A stretch of 64,000 nt of DNA from Microbacterium sp. UFMG61 (GTDB taxonomy: Bacteria; Actinomycetota; Actinomycetes; Actinomycetales; Microbacteriaceae). Position 1 is the stretch's first letter. Each line of letters opens with the position of its first letter. Position numbers and translations under genes: made by a program. The stretch lies in contig NZ_JACAFP010000005.1 of NCBI RefSeq assembly GCF_015354505.1, forward strand, positions 124,001 through 188,000, given 5' to 3'. A model generated the notes under the pieces. That model made no database searches. It was not told the origin of the DNA and was given only the letters and a program-made list of their open reading frames with translations. Shown here one piece after another: positions 16,673 through 26,437 of the stretch.

Positions 16673-18352
16673 ATGACCGCTCCCGTTGATCCGACAGCCA
16701 CGTCCGCCTGGTCCGAGCTCACCGCCCTGCACGGTGCGTTCACCCCCGATCTTCGCGGCTGGTTCGCCGCCGACGCGGACCGCGCGCAGTCGCTCTCGTT
16801 CGCCCTGGCCGACCTGCACGTCGACCTCTCGAAGAACCTCGTCACCGACGATGTTCTCGCAGCCCTCCTGCGCCTGGCCGAGCAGACCGGCGTCGCTGAG
16901 CGGTATGCCGCGATGCTCGCGGGCGAGCACCTCAACACGTCCGAAGATCGCGCCGTGCTGCACACCGCCCTGCGGCGGCCCGCCGGAGCATCCCCCGAAC
17001 TCGTCGTCGACGGGCAGGAGGTCGACATCGACGTGCAGGCCGTTCTCGACGCGCTGAGCGCCTTCGCCGCCCGTGTGCGCTCGGGCGACTGGCAGGGAGT
17101 GACCGGCAAGAAGGTCACCCACGTCGTGAACATCGGCATCGGCGGCTCCGATCTCGGCCCCGTCATGGTCTACGAGGCGCTGAAGCCGTATGCGGATGCC
17201 GGCATCGAGGCGCGATTCGTCTCGAACATCGACCCCACCGACCTCGCGCAGAAGACGGCGGACCTCGACCCCGAGACGACGCTGTTCATCGTCGCGTCGA
17301 AGACGTTCACGACGCTCGAGACGCTCACCAACGCCCGCCTCGCCCGTGACTGGCTGTGGTCCGGCCTCGCGGCATCCGGTGCGATCTCCGACGACGACGA
17401 TGCGCGCACCGACGCGGTCGCCCACCACTTCGTGGCGGTGTCGACGGCACTCGACAAGGTCGCCGCCTTCGGCATCGATCCCGCCAACGCCTTCGGTTTC
17501 TGGGACTGGGTCGGAGGCCGCTACTCGGTCGACTCCGCGATCGGCCTGTCGCTCGCCATCGCGCTCGGCCCCGACACGTTCCGCGAGCTGCTCGCGGGCT
17601 TCCACGCCGTCGACGAGCACGTGCGCACGACGCCGCTCGAGCACAACGTGCCGGTGCTGATGGGGCTGCTGAACGTCTGGTACGTCAACTTCTTCGGCGC
17701 GCAGTCGCACGCCGTGCTGCCGTACGCGCAGCAGCTGAGCAGATTCCCCGCGTACCTGCAGCAGCTGACGATGGAGTCCAACGGCAAGTCCGTGCGCTGG
17801 GACGGCACGCCCGTCACCACCGACACGGGCGAGGTCTTCTGGGGTGAGCCCGGGACCAACGGCCAGCACGCGTTCTATCAGCTCATCCACCAGGGCACCC
17901 GGCTGATCCCCGCCGACTTCATCGCGTTCGTGAACCCCGCCTACCCGCTGACCGACGGCGGCCAGGACGTGCACGAGCTGTTCCTCGCGAACTTCCTCGC
18001 GCAGACCAAGGCGCTCGCGTTCGGCAAAACGGCGGAGGAGGTCGAGGCCGAAGGCACGACCGGTGCTCTGGTCGCCGCTCGCACGTTCGCGGGCAACCGT
18101 CCGACCACGTCGATCTTCGCGCCCGCACTCACCCCGCAGGTGCTCGGCCAGCTGATCGCGCTGTACGAGCACATCACGTTCACCCAGGGCACGATCTGGG
18201 GCATCAACTCCTTCGATCAATGGGGCGTGGAGCTCGGCAAGCAACTCGCGATGCAGATCGCGCCCGCCATCGGCGGAGATCAGTCGGCCATCGAGGGTCA
18301 GGATGCGTCGACCAAGGCGCTGCTCGCCTACTACGCGGCGAACCGGAAGTAG
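16673..18352 (+). CDS. pgi: Glucose-6-phosphate isomerase
   Basis: 559 aa, full family length. It interconverts glucose 6-phosphate and fructose 6-phosphate in glycolysis. Recognised by [73 protein letters not shown] and [22 protein letters not shown]. Its last ~165 bp have a decayed second copy at 30404-30569 in the same orientation. A hairpin terminator follows at 18411-18446. Confidence 0.98.
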   Translation: MTAPVDPTATSAWSELTALHGAFTPDLRGWFAADADRAQSLSFALADLHVDLSKNLVTDDVLAALLRLAEQTGVAERYAAMLAGEHLNTSEDRAVLHTALRRPAGASPELVVDGQEVDIDVQAVLDALSAFAARVRSGDWQGVTGKKVTHVVNIGIGGSDLGPVMVYEALKPYADAGIEARFVSNIDPTDLAQKTADLDPETTLFIVASKTFTTLETLTNARLARDWLWSGLAASGAISDDDDARTDAVAHHFVAVSTALDKVAAFGIDPANAFGFWDWVGGRYSVDSAIGLSLAIALGPDTFRELLAGFHAVDEHVRTTPLEHNVPVLMGLLNVWYVNFFGAQSHAVLPYAQQLSRFPAYLQQLTMESNGKSVRWDGTPVTTDTGEVFWGEPGTNGQHAFYQLIHQGTRLIPADFIAFVNPAYPLTDGGQDVHELFLANFLAQTKALAFGKTAEEVEAEGTTGALVAARTFAGNRPTTSIFAPALTPQVLGQLIALYEHITFTQGTIWGINSFDQWGVELGKQLAMQIAPAIGGDQSAIEGQDASTKALLAYYAANRK

Positions 18353-18410
18353 AATCCGGAGCCGTTCCCGTCCTGCAAGGGGCCCGACCGCTCGGCCGGT
18401 TCGGACGCCA

Positions 18411-18446
18411 CATGCCCGCGGCGCAGCATGCGACGCCGCGGGCATG
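18411..18446. terminator. Bidirectional hairpin terminator between pgi and putative lyase gene
   Basis: Perfect 13-bp stem CATGCCCGCGGCG / CGCCGCGGGCATG with a 10-nt loop, in the 107 bp between the two convergent stops. No T-run follows on either strand, as is common in high-GC actinobacteria. Confidence 0.65.
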
Positions 18447-18459
18447 AGCGCGACCCTGG

Positions 18460-20430
18460 CTAGACCGCGGGAACAACCTTCAGATCGACGGTGAGCGAGT
18501 TCGCGAAGCTGATCGTGAGGATCCTGTGCGTTCGGTTTCCGAGATAAGCGCGATCCATCGGCGCGTACTTGGCTTCCCGGTCGACGCCCCAGTCGATGAC
18601 GAACCGCAGAGCGCCCCGAGTGACCGTGAGGCCGCGGGTCATCGTGATCGTCTCCTGACCGTAGGGCGCCGCCGTGCCGTTCGCGAATGCGACGACGTCG
18701 TCCTGACCGATGATCAGCGGGATGCGCTCGCGCGACGGCCCCGCTGTCGAGAGCATCCGCCGTATACCGTCGGCGCGGTGCGTCACATCGGTGCGCACAG
18801 ATCCGTCGGCGGTGGTGTAGCGCGTCGTGAACACCCCGGTGTAGCCGGTGAGGCCGTCGGCGGAGATGGCGGCACCGGCGGCCGTCTCCCCCGCATGGTG
18901 CGTCGCGGTCACCGGCCCCCGCGACGACGCCGTACCGGCCGTGTCGTTGATCGTCGTCCAGTCATCGGGTCCGGTGCTGTTCACGGTGAGAGCGAGCATC
19001 CCGGCGACCGGATGCCAGAAGGCATTTGTGCCCGCCCGCTGCAGTGAATTCTGCCTCACCCCGTAGAGGGCGGCGGTGTAGTACCCGGGTCGGCGGACGA
19101 AGACGTACTGCTGATCGAGCGTGCCTCTGCGAAGCTCTGTGAACGTGCTCTCCTGCCGGTAGCGCAGCGCCGCGGCCTGGGCATCGCGCTGTGCCGCCGA
19201 CACTCCGATCGGCGCCTGCGGCACGTGCATGTGCAGGCGTGGCGACGAGTCCTGCTTCTGCCGCGGCGCCACGGGCGCGGTCGACGCGGCCCAGTCGGTG
19301 CGTGCCTGCGTCTTCTCCTCCGAACTCGCGAAGAACGCCCGCAATGCCGGCACATGCGGGAGCAACGTGCGCGCGAGGGCGCTGCGGTCGACGTCGTCCA
19401 CCGGGGTGGGCACGAACGTCGCGACGATGTTGCGTGCGCTGGTCCCCGAGAGGATGAAGCCCTCGTTCCGCCCGGGTTCCAGGACGACGACGTACCCCCA
19501 CCAGGCCGCGAACCGCTCCGCCAGCTGGATGATCGACGGGTCCGGCAGCCGTGTATAGAGGGCACCAAGATCGGGCAGCATCACATCGAAGTTGTATCCG
19601 GCATCCGGAGCGATCGGCTCGTGGAAGAACCCGGCCGGGGCCTGTCCGTCCTTCAGAATGATCTGCAGCCGGTTCGGAACGGAGGCGCTCACCGCCGGCT
19701 CCCCGAGGACGTGCGCGGCCTCGACCACGCCGGAGAGGCCTGCGACGACCTGGTTGGCGAACTGCACCGGCCGATTCCAGTGCGGACGAGAGGTGTCGAC
19801 GAGCCACGCCGAGCTCTTGCGGATGGCGTCGCGGATCTGCACGCGGCGGTCGTAGAGCTCGCCGGCGGCACGAAGGTCGCGGAGTACCGCAGCGAGCGCG
19901 ACGGTTCCGAATCCGGTCGGTGACAGGTGATGCTCGGTCGGCGAGTACTCCGGGTACGACCCGTCGGCGTGCTGCAGCGAGAGGTAGTGACCGAGCGCCG
20001 CGTCGAGCCGCCCGAGCAGTGCCGGGTCGCGGTAGTACGGGTTCCACGGCCGATCGTTGGCATAGAACCACGACAGCGTCGCGACATGCTCCATGATCCG
20101 GGTGTTGTACGGCTGGTTCGGTGTGCGCCACCAGCCGTCCTCCATCCACCCGTAGTTCGGCGCGACGTCGCGGACGCTGTTGGCGAGCGGCGCCACGATC
20201 GTCAGGTATGCCGCAAGAACCTGCTCGTTCGGGGCGAACTGGGCGCGCACCGGCTGCCCGGCAGGGAGCGGCGCGACGAGCGGCAGCACCGTACCGGCCG
20301 ATGTCGCCATCGCGGGCGATGCTCCCGCGTTCCCGATCGCGAGCAGCGCCGCGGCAGCGCCAGCACCGACCAGGAAGTTCCTTCGGCTGAGCGCCGGCAG
20401 CATCTGCAGACGGGTCTCATCCTCATGCAT
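18460..20430 (-). CDS. Tat-exported putative polysaccharide lyase-like protein
   Basis: 656 aa starting MHEDETRLQMLPALSRRNFL. The twin-arginine signal SRRNFL (Arg16-Arg17) and following Ala-rich helix indicate folded export. The N-terminal half has repeated Trp/Tyr-rich helices (GWMEDGWWRTPNQPYN, HVATLSWFYANDRPWN), like an (alpha/alpha) toroid. The C-terminal half is beta-rich (YVFVRRPGYYTAALYG, GPDDWTTINDTAGT), the layout of PL8-like lyases. No catalytic signature was fixed, so lyase is a fold guess. It is the last gene of a leftward CUT1 transporter operon; GAAGGAG precedes the ATG. Confidence 0.6.
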   Translation of the reverse strand: MHEDETRLQMLPALSRRNFLVGAGAAAALLAIGNAGASPAMATSAGTVLPLVAPLPAGQPVRAQFAPNEQVLAAYLTIVAPLANSVRDVAPNYGWMEDGWWRTPNQPYNTRIMEHVATLSWFYANDRPWNPYYRDPALLGRLDAALGHYLSLQHADGSYPEYSPTEHHLSPTGFGTVALAAVLRDLRAAGELYDRRVQIRDAIRKSSAWLVDTSRPHWNRPVQFANQVVAGLSGVVEAAHVLGEPAVSASVPNRLQIILKDGQAPAGFFHEPIAPDAGYNFDVMLPDLGALYTRLPDPSIIQLAERFAAWWGYVVVLEPGRNEGFILSGTSARNIVATFVPTPVDDVDRSALARTLLPHVPALRAFFASSEEKTQARTDWAASTAPVAPRQKQDSSPRLHMHVPQAPIGVSAAQRDAQAAALRYRQESTFTELRRGTLDQQYVFVRRPGYYTAALYGVRQNSLQRAGTNAFWHPVAGMLALTVNSTGPDDWTTINDTAGTASSRGPVTATHHAGETAAGAAISADGLTGYTGVFTTRYTTADGSVRTDVTHRADGIRRMLSTAGPSRERIPLIIGQDDVVAFANGTAAPYGQETITMTRGLTVTRGALRFVIDWGVDREAKYAPMDRAYLGNRTHRILTISFANSLTVDLKVVPAV

Positions 20431-20509
20431 ATCTCGACTCCTTCGTCTCTGACCGGGCATGGTGGGGCTGCGGCGACGCCCGGTCCGCGTCGTCGCTCGG
20501 GGGGTCAAC

Positions 20510-21373
20510 TCATCCTTTGAGCCCTGTCTGGGCGAGGCCCTGAACGAACTGCTTCTGCGCGATGAGGAACACCACGAGGATCGGGACGACGGTGAGAGAG
20601 GCGGCACCGAGCTGCGTGTTCCACATCTGCTCGCCGTAGAAGTCCTGGTAGCGGGTGATCGCGAGACCGAGCGTGAACTTCTCCGGCGTGCGCAGGAAGA
20701 TGAGCGCCTCGAAGTACATGTTGAACGAGCGCAGGAACGCCATGATCCCCACCGCCGCGATCGCCGGCGTCGCCAAGGGGAGCGCGATCCGGAAGAACAC
20801 CCCCGCCCGAGTGACGCCGTCCAGCCGAGCCGCTTCTTCGTAATCCTTGGGGAAACTGAGGAAGTGCTGGCGGAAGATGAACACCGAGACGACCGCAGTG
20901 GGGCCGAAGATCGGCAGGATGATGAGAGGCCAGTGGGTGTCGTTGAGCCCCATCGCGTTGACCGCCGTGAAGATCGGGATGATCGTCACCTCGGTCGGCA
21001 CCATCATCGCGGCGAGCAGCAGGGTGAAGGCCGCATTGCGCAGCGGGAAGCTGATGCGCGCGAAGGCGTAGCCGGCCATCGCGGAGAGCAGGATCGACGA
21101 CACCGTGACGATCGCCGCGATGTACATCGAATTGCCGTACTGCTGCAGGAACGGCTGGGCGGTGAACACCTGGACGAAGCCGTCGAGGGTCCATTCCCTG
21201 GGCAGCAGGGTGGGCGGCTGGAGGAAGATCTCGTTCGCCGGTTTGAACGAGGAGAAGAACATCCACAGCGTCGGGTACAGGAACGGCACCGACACCACGA
21301 CGAGCAGCACGTAGAGCACGACGGTGTTGATCCTGGCGCGGCTGCGTGCCGCCTTCGATGCCTCAGACCTCAT
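20510..21373 (-). CDS. Carbohydrate ABC transporter permease (MalG family)
   Basis: 287 aa with six predicted membrane helices and the EAA loop YEEAARLDGVTRAGVFFRIALPLATP. The N-terminal region VVSVPFLYPTLWMFFSSFKP is typical of CUT1 MalG-type permeases for oligosaccharides. The start overlaps the MalF-type gene by 11 nt. It pairs with that permease and the lipoprotein encoded upstream. No ATPase gene accompanies the set. Confidence 0.94.
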   Translation of the reverse strand: MRSEASKAARSRARINTVVLYVLLVVVSVPFLYPTLWMFFSSFKPANEIFLQPPTLLPREWTLDGFVQVFTAQPFLQQYGNSMYIAAIVTVSSILLSAMAGYAFARISFPLRNAAFTLLLAAMMVPTEVTIIPIFTAVNAMGLNDTHWPLIILPIFGPTAVVSVFIFRQHFLSFPKDYEEAARLDGVTRAGVFFRIALPLATPAIAAVGIMAFLRSFNMYFEALIFLRTPEKFTLGLAITRYQDFYGEQMWNTQLGAASLTVVPILVVFLIAQKQFVQGLAQTGLKG

Positions 21374-22292
21374 CGTGCACCCACTTGCGTCGCGTGGTCC
21401 ACTGCAGCATCGTCAGCGCCAGGATGATGCCGAACAGGACGACGCCGATAGCGCTGGCGTAGCCGAACTGCTGGCTGACGAAGGCGGTGCGGTAGAGGAG
21501 GAACGGCAGGACGTTGGTCGAGTCCCCCGGACCACCTCCGGTGAGTAGCTGCACGGGAGCGAACACTTCGAGCGATCCGATCGTGGTGAGGATGCCGGTG
21601 AGCAGGATCGTGGGGGCGATCATCGGCACGGTGATCGCCCAGAACGACCGCCACGGCGTCGCGCCGTCGAGCTGCGCGGCCTCGCGGATCTCCTCCGGCA
21701 CGCTCTGCAGGGCGGCGAGGAAGAGCACCATGTTCATGCCCACCCCCTTGAACACCTGCACCACGACGAGGGAGATCAGAGACGTCGACGGGTCTGCCAG
21801 CCAGTTGGGACCGTCGATTCCGAGCATCCGCAGCGCTCCGTTGATGCCTCCGTCTGGAGCGAGAAGAAAACCCCAGGTGACCGACCAGGCGACGACCGAC
21901 ACCACGACCGGCGAGAAGAAGATCGTGCGGAATCCCGTGATGCCCTTCATCCGTCGGTTGAGGAGGACAGCGAGGCTGATGGCGATCACGAGATTCAGTA
22001 CGAGGACTCCGGCACTGAACAGCAGGCTCGCGACGGCCGAGGCGGAGAAGGTCGGATCCGCGATGAGACGTGAGTAGTTGTCGAGGCCGATGAACTCCAT
22101 ACCGCCGGTGAGCGGCCGCCATTCGTTGAAGCTGTACCAGATGACGAAGAGGAACGGGACGACGCCGAGGACGATGACGCCGAGGACCTGGGGCGCGACG
22201 AAGGCCACGCCGAGCCAGCGGTCCCCGTCAGGACGGGGACGCCGGCTCGGCAGGGCGCTTCGTGCGCTCGCCGCGACAGTGCGTGCGGGCAC
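21363..22292 (-). CDS. Carbohydrate ABC transporter permease (MalF family)
   Basis: 309 aa from a GTG at 22292, 5 nt after the binding-protein stop. Motifs are FVIWYSFNEWRPLTGGMEFIGLDNYSRL (shortened here to its core FIGLDNY), FRTIFFSPVVVSVVAWSVTW-type helix region and the EAA loop IREAAQLDGATPWRSFWAIT. Six membrane helices are predicted. It forms the heterodimeric channel with the MalG-type protein. The longer frame to 22370 overlaps the binding-protein gene and is not used. Confidence 0.93.
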   Translation of the reverse strand: MPARTVAASARSALPSRRPRPDGDRWLGVAFVAPQVLGVIVLGVVPFLFVIWYSFNEWRPLTGGMEFIGLDNYSRLIADPTFSASAVASLLFSAGVLVLNLVIAISLAVLLNRRMKGITGFRTIFFSPVVVSVVAWSVTWGFLLAPDGGINGALRMLGIDGPNWLADPSTSLISLVVVQVFKGVGMNMVLFLAALQSVPEEIREAAQLDGATPWRSFWAITVPMIAPTILLTGILTTIGSLEVFAPVQLLTGGGPGDSTNVLPFLLYRTAFVSQQFGYASAIGVVLFGIILALTMLQWTTRRKWVHDEV

Positions 22293-22297
22293 GCGGG

Positions 22298-23587
22298 TCA
22301 GCCCTCGAGCGTCGGCGAGATCTGCTCGCAGATGCCGGTGACAGCGGTCTCGACGTCGCCGCCCGACCACACCGGGTCGAGCCCCGCGCGGACCTTGTCG
22401 GAGAACTGGGAGAGAACCGGATGCTGCGGCTTCACCGTGGCATCGGGAACCACGTCGATGATCGCGGACTGGATCTCTTCAGGCGAGAGCTTCGGAGCTG
22501 CCTGGGAAAGCGTCTCCACGTTGAGGAGCGACTCGCGGGGCGGCGGGAAGAACTGCGCGAGAAGCTCGGCATTCGTCGGGTTGGTCAGGTAAGCGAGGAA
22601 GCCTGCCGCCTGATCCTGGTTCTCGCTGCGCTCGAGCACGCTCACCCCGGCCTGTCCGACGATCGGGTGGTAGCCCTCGGGCCCTGCGGGCAACGGAAGG
22701 AACGACCACTCGAAGCTGTCGTCGAGGCTCCCCGACTGGCTGAGCTGAGCGACGCTGAAGGCGACGTCACCGCTCGCGAACGCGGCGGGGGCCGCGTTGC
22801 CGGAGACGGCGGGAATCGCTCCCCTGCCCATCTGCTCCTGGTACCACGTGAGGTAGTCGATCATCTCGGGCGAGGCGAACTCGCAGGTCGCGCCGTCGTC
22901 GGACCACGGCGCTGCGCCCCACGCGTTTCCGAGCATGGTCACCGCGCTCCAGTTCGTCGGGTTGAAGGTGGGAACGTTCAGTCCGGTCGCTCCCGTCTCG
23001 CTGTTGACCGCCGCGGCGATGTCCGCGACCGTCTGCCAGGTGTAATCGGGGGTGCCCACGAGCGACTCGACATCCGACTGACCCGCCGAGGCGACGAGGT
23101 CGTTGTTGACGTAGAGCGCGAACGGGGAGTTCGAGAACGGATACGCGTAGACACCGCCGTCGTCGTCCTGCCACGGTGCGAGCGCGGCAGGCAGGATGTC
23201 GTCGAGGTCGTAGCCGTCGGCGCTCTCCAGCGTCTCGCGTACGTCGTGCAGGATCCCGGAATCGACGAACTCGGGACCGCTCGCCTCCGGGATCCAGGCG
23301 AGGTCGGGAACATCGCCTCCGGCGATCTGCGTCGTGAGCCCCGCGATGTAGTCCGGGTTCGTCACGGGTTCGAATGTGATCGATGAGACCTCGTCGCCGT
23401 GCTCTTCGACGTAGGCGTCCCCGATCTCCTGCAACAGCGCCAGGTGACCTTCGTTGGAGGACCAGAGTGCCATGGTCAGGTCGACAGGCCCTGACGCGCC
23501 GCTCTCGGTACCGGCGCAGGCGCTGAGGGACACCGCCAGAACTCCGGTGAGCGCGATGGCGGCCCCTCGGGATCGGGTAGCTCGCAT
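22298..23587 (-). CDS. Extracellular sugar-binding lipoprotein (CUT1)
   Basis: 429 aa starting MRATRSRGAAIALTG. The lipobox VSLSAC places the acylated Cys at residue 24. Segments PDLAWIPEASGPEFVDSG, YAYPFSNSPFALYVNNDL and LAYLTNPTNAELLAQFFPPP are typical of SBP_bac_1/8 oligosaccharide binders. CCGAAGGAG precedes the ATG. First gene of the leftward operon binding protein, MalF, MalG, putative lyase, lying 74 bp downstream of the LacI gene; a dyad sits in that gap. Confidence 0.93.
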   Translation of the reverse strand: MRATRSRGAAIALTGVLAVSLSACAGTESGASGPVDLTMALWSSNEGHLALLQEIGDAYVEEHGDEVSSITFEPVTNPDYIAGLTTQIAGGDVPDLAWIPEASGPEFVDSGILHDVRETLESADGYDLDDILPAALAPWQDDDGGVYAYPFSNSPFALYVNNDLVASAGQSDVESLVGTPDYTWQTVADIAAAVNSETGATGLNVPTFNPTNWSAVTMLGNAWGAAPWSDDGATCEFASPEMIDYLTWYQEQMGRGAIPAVSGNAAPAAFASGDVAFSVAQLSQSGSLDDSFEWSFLPLPAGPEGYHPIVGQAGVSVLERSENQDQAAGFLAYLTNPTNAELLAQFFPPPRESLLNVETLSQAAPKLSPEEIQSAIIDVVPDATVKPQHPVLSQFSDKVRAGLDPVWSGGDVETAVTGICEQISPTLEG

Positions 23588-23648
23588 GAAGTACTCCTTC
23601 GGACTCATTGACGCGCCTCGTAGCGCGCTGAAAGAAAAAGTACCAGAA

Positions 23649-23680
23649 CTATCGAGAATATCAAGCAATATTTTCGGTAG
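23649..23680. promoter_or_regulatory. AT-rich dyad upstream of the CUT1 operon, candidate LacI operator
   Basis: Arms CTATCGAGAATAT (23649-23661) and ATATTTTCGGTAG (23668-23680) pair at 11 of 13 positions around a 6-nt spacer. The left arm touches the stop of the LacI gene. It lies about 60 bp before the lipoprotein start. The half-site TCGARAATAT resembles the one near the divergent FAD-oxidoreductase promoter. Half-site spacing is wider than in a classical continuous LacI operator. Confidence 0.4.
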
Positions 23681-24695
23681 CGCTCACCGGGGCTGTCGAC
23701 CCTCGGACGACGAGCTCCGTCGCGAGATCGGTGTGGAAGGCCGGCGGTGCCGAGCCGAGCAGCAGTTTGTGGGCGACCTCCACCGCGTAGGACCCCATCG
23801 CGTCAGAGGGCTGTCGGATGGTCGTCAGCTGAGGAGCGGTCATCCGCGCGACGAGCTGGTCGTCGAACCCGATGACGCTCAGCTCATCCGGGACAGGCAC
23901 GCGGGCGCGTCGGGCAGCCTCCAGAACCCCGGCGGCCTGCGCATCGCTCGCCGCGAAGATCGCTGTGACACGACCCTCTCGACCCAGAAGGGTCTCTGCG
24001 GCCTGCAGCCCGGATTCGTAGGTGAAGTCACCCTCTTCGATGATGTCGCCTCCGGGCTCGATACCGGCCGAGGCGAGAGCGGCCAGATGCCCGTGCTTGC
24101 GGGCGATCGACGCCTGGGTGTCGGAGACCCCGCCGAGGAACCCGATTCGACGGTGCCCGAGCGAGAGCAGATGCTGCGTCGCAGCCATTCCGCCTGCGAA
24201 GTTCGTGGCGCCCACCGAATACGAGTCGCTGTCGGGGAGCTGGTACGTGTCGACCTCGACGAGGGGGACGCCGTTCTTCGCCAGCTTGGCCCGCTCCTGC
24301 GTCCTCAGCCGCGATTTCAGTGCGATGACCGCTGTCGGACCACTGCGCTTGGTCCGCTCGATCCAACCGGCGGCGGGCACACCGTCCGGCAGATCGAGCA
24401 GCACGAGTTCGAGCCCCGCCTCGTGAGCCGCACGCATGGTGCCGCGCAGGATCTCGACCGTCAGCGGTGACGACATGCTGGAACTCGCGAGCACGACCAC
24501 CACCGTGGCCAGATCGCTCCGCGAGCGCTGCTTCGGCGAGAGGTACTGCTTGTCGCGCAGCACCGACTCCACCCGAACACGGGTGTCGGGAGCGACGTCA
24601 GGCGCCCCGTTCACGACCTTCGACACGGTGGAGATCGAGACCCCCGCCTCGCCCGCCACCTCGGCAAGCGACGGTCGACGCTCCTTCGCGCGCAT
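23661..24695 (-). CDS. LacI family transcriptional regulator
   Basis: 344 aa starting MRAKERRPSLAEVAGEAGVS; GAAGGGG lies just upstream, while a GTG two codons earlier is less favoured. The HTH is SLAEVAGEAGVSISTVSKVVNG. The effector domain carries VVVVLASSSMSSPLTVEILRG, LGHRRIGFLGGVSDTQASIA and LSVIGFDDQLVARMTAPQLT. Transcribed toward the CUT1 operon and divergent from the FAD-oxidoreductase gene, so it probably represses both until a glycan-derived sugar binds. Confidence 0.94.
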   Translation of the reverse strand: MRAKERRPSLAEVAGEAGVSISTVSKVVNGAPDVAPDTRVRVESVLRDKQYLSPKQRSRSDLATVVVVLASSSMSSPLTVEILRGTMRAAHEAGLELVLLDLPDGVPAAGWIERTKRSGPTAVIALKSRLRTQERAKLAKNGVPLVEVDTYQLPDSDSYSVGATNFAGGMAATQHLLSLGHRRIGFLGGVSDTQASIARKHGHLAALASAGIEPGGDIIEEGDFTYESGLQAAETLLGREGRVTAIFAASDAQAAGVLEAARRARVPVPDELSVIGFDDQLVARMTAPQLTTIRQPSDAMGSYAVEVAHKLLLGSAPPAFHTDLATELVVRGSTAPVSATENIA

Positions 24696-24773
24696 GGGCA
24701 CCCCTTCACTCAGTCAGCGTTCTGGAATTCTATGGCGCACACGGCACCCCTTGAGATTTTACTTGGACATGTT

Positions 24774-24797
24774 CGAGAAAATTACTTAGAGTTCTCG
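24774..24797. promoter_or_regulatory. Dyad in FAD-oxidoreductase promoter, candidate operator
   Basis: CGAGAA (24774-24779) and TTCTCG (24792-24797) form an interrupted palindrome 21 nt before the GTG start at 24818. The region around it is AT-rich. The half-site TTCGAGAAAATT resembles the half-sites at 23649-23680, suggesting the same LacI regulator acts at both places. Symmetry evidence only. Confidence 0.35.
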
Positions 24798-24817
24798 GGA
24801 AAGAAAGGTGTTCTTCC

Positions 24818-26428
24818 GTGACACGACAGCAGGCCGACCTTCTCATCATCGGCGGAGGCGTCGGCGGCGTCTCCGCCGCCCTCGCCGCTCTGCGCCGCGG
24901 CAGATCGGTCATCATGACCGAGCAGACCGCGTGGCTCGGGGGCCAACTGACGAGCCAGCTCGTACCCAGCGACGAGCACCGACGCATCGAAGCGACGGGA
25001 CGCAACCGCAGCTACGCCCACTTCCGCGACCTCGTCCGAGAGCACTACCGGACGTACTATCCGCTCACCCCCGCCGCGAGGGCCGATCGCCATCTCAACC
25101 CGGGAGCGGCCTGGGTCAGCCCGCTCAGCGTCGAGCCGAAGGTCATCGTCGCCGTGATCCACGACATGCTCCGGCCGTACGAGGCCTCCGGACGGCTCAC
25201 TCTGATGCTCGAGACCACCCCCGTCGCGGTCCACGCCGACGGCGATCGAATCACGGCTGTCACGGTGCGCGATCGCGAGGGCGACTCACGTGAGCTCTCC
25301 GCGCCGTTCGTGCTGGATGCGACCGAGCTCGGCGACCTGCTCGACCTCGGCGGGGTGGAGTACGTCACCGGCCGCGAGTCGCAGAGCGAGACGGGTGAGC
25401 CCGGTGCGCCCGAATCCGGCGATCCGCTCGACATGCAGAGTGTAACCTGGTGCTTCGCGGTCGAACACCTCGCGGGGCAGGATCACACCATCGATCGCCC
25501 TGACGACTACGACGAGTTCCGCGAATGGCGTCCACCGCAACTTGACGGCGAGAAGATGCTCGGCTTCCGCCGGGCCGCCCACGACGGCTCCATCGCCCGC
25601 GACTACACACTGCGGGTGAACGACGACGACGATCCCTTCGCCATCGACGTCGACCACCGCAACATGGGCGAGGCCCCGGAACTGTGGAACTACCGACGGA
25701 TCGCCGCACGGCGCCAGTTCGAGGACGGCGCCTATGACAGCGATATCGTCATCGTGAACTGGCCGATGAACGACTACGTCGGCGGCCCGCTCTTCGGCGT
25801 CGACGACGCGGACGTGCACTGGGGTCGCTCGAAGGCGCTGAGTCGCGCTCTGCTGTACTGGCTGCAGACGGAGGCACCTCGATCAGACGGCGGCACCGGC
25901 TGGCCGGGACTCCGGGTCGCGCCGCAGGTCACCGGCACCGCCGACGGGTTCGCCATGATGCCGTACTTCCGCGAGTCACGCCGCATCCGGGCGGAGCGGA
26001 CGATCCTCGAGCAGGACTTCGACCGCGACCTCCGTGACGGACGCGGCGCCGAGCGCTACCCGGACACCGTGGGGGTCGGCCACTACTACTGGATCGACCG
26101 GCACGCCACGACTGGCGGGAGCTCCGGTGGCGGCGGCCTGCCGGAGCCGTTCGAGATTCCCCTCGGAGCCCTCCTGCCTCAGCGGGTGCGCAACCTCCTC
26201 CCCGCGGCCAAGAACATCGGCACGACGCATATCTCGAACGGCAGCTACCGCCTCCAGCCCGTCGAATGGTCGATCGGCGAGGCAGTGGGGGCACTCGCGT
26301 CGTACTGCCTCGACCACGACATCGAGCCGTCGACGGTGCGGGCGAACGCCCGGCACCTCGATGACTTCCAGCGCGATCTCGAACGCGGCGGCGTGCAGCT
26401 GCGGTGGGATCCCGCTCTTCGCTGGTAG
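24818..26428 (+). CDS. FAD-dependent oxidoreductase (FAD_oxidored family)
   Basis: 536 aa from a GTG with AAGAAAGG upstream. The FAD dinucleotide motif is IIGGGVGGVSAALAA (GxGxxG at residues 12-17). WLGGQLTSQLVP, FVLDATELGDLLDLGGVEYV and the C-terminal NIGTTHISNGSYRLQPVEWSIGEA region match the PF12831 group of flavoproteins that oxidise or reduce unknown, often carbohydrate-linked, substrates. Divergent from a LacI gene and convergent with another LacI gene. No heme or Fe-S motif seen. Confidence 0.88.
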   Translation: MTRQQADLLIIGGGVGGVSAALAALRRGRSVIMTEQTAWLGGQLTSQLVPSDEHRRIEATGRNRSYAHFRDLVREHYRTYYPLTPAARADRHLNPGAAWVSPLSVEPKVIVAVIHDMLRPYEASGRLTLMLETTPVAVHADGDRITAVTVRDREGDSRELSAPFVLDATELGDLLDLGGVEYVTGRESQSETGEPGAPESGDPLDMQSVTWCFAVEHLAGQDHTIDRPDDYDEFREWRPPQLDGEKMLGFRRAAHDGSIARDYTLRVNDDDDPFAIDVDHRNMGEAPELWNYRRIAARRQFEDGAYDSDIVIVNWPMNDYVGGPLFGVDDADVHWGRSKALSRALLYWLQTEAPRSDGGTGWPGLRVAPQVTGTADGFAMMPYFRESRRIRAERTILEQDFDRDLRDGRGAERYPDTVGVGHYYWIDRHATTGGSSGGGGLPEPFEIPLGALLPQRVRNLLPAAKNIGTTHISNGSYRLQPVEWSIGEAVGALASYCLDHDIEPSTVRANARHLDDFQRDLERGGVQLRWDPALRW

Positions 26429-26437
26429 ACGACCCAA

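Noticed and set aside
16610..18445. 611-codon minus-strand frame opposite pgi
   Set aside because: Shadow frame; pgi on the plus strand is unambiguous.
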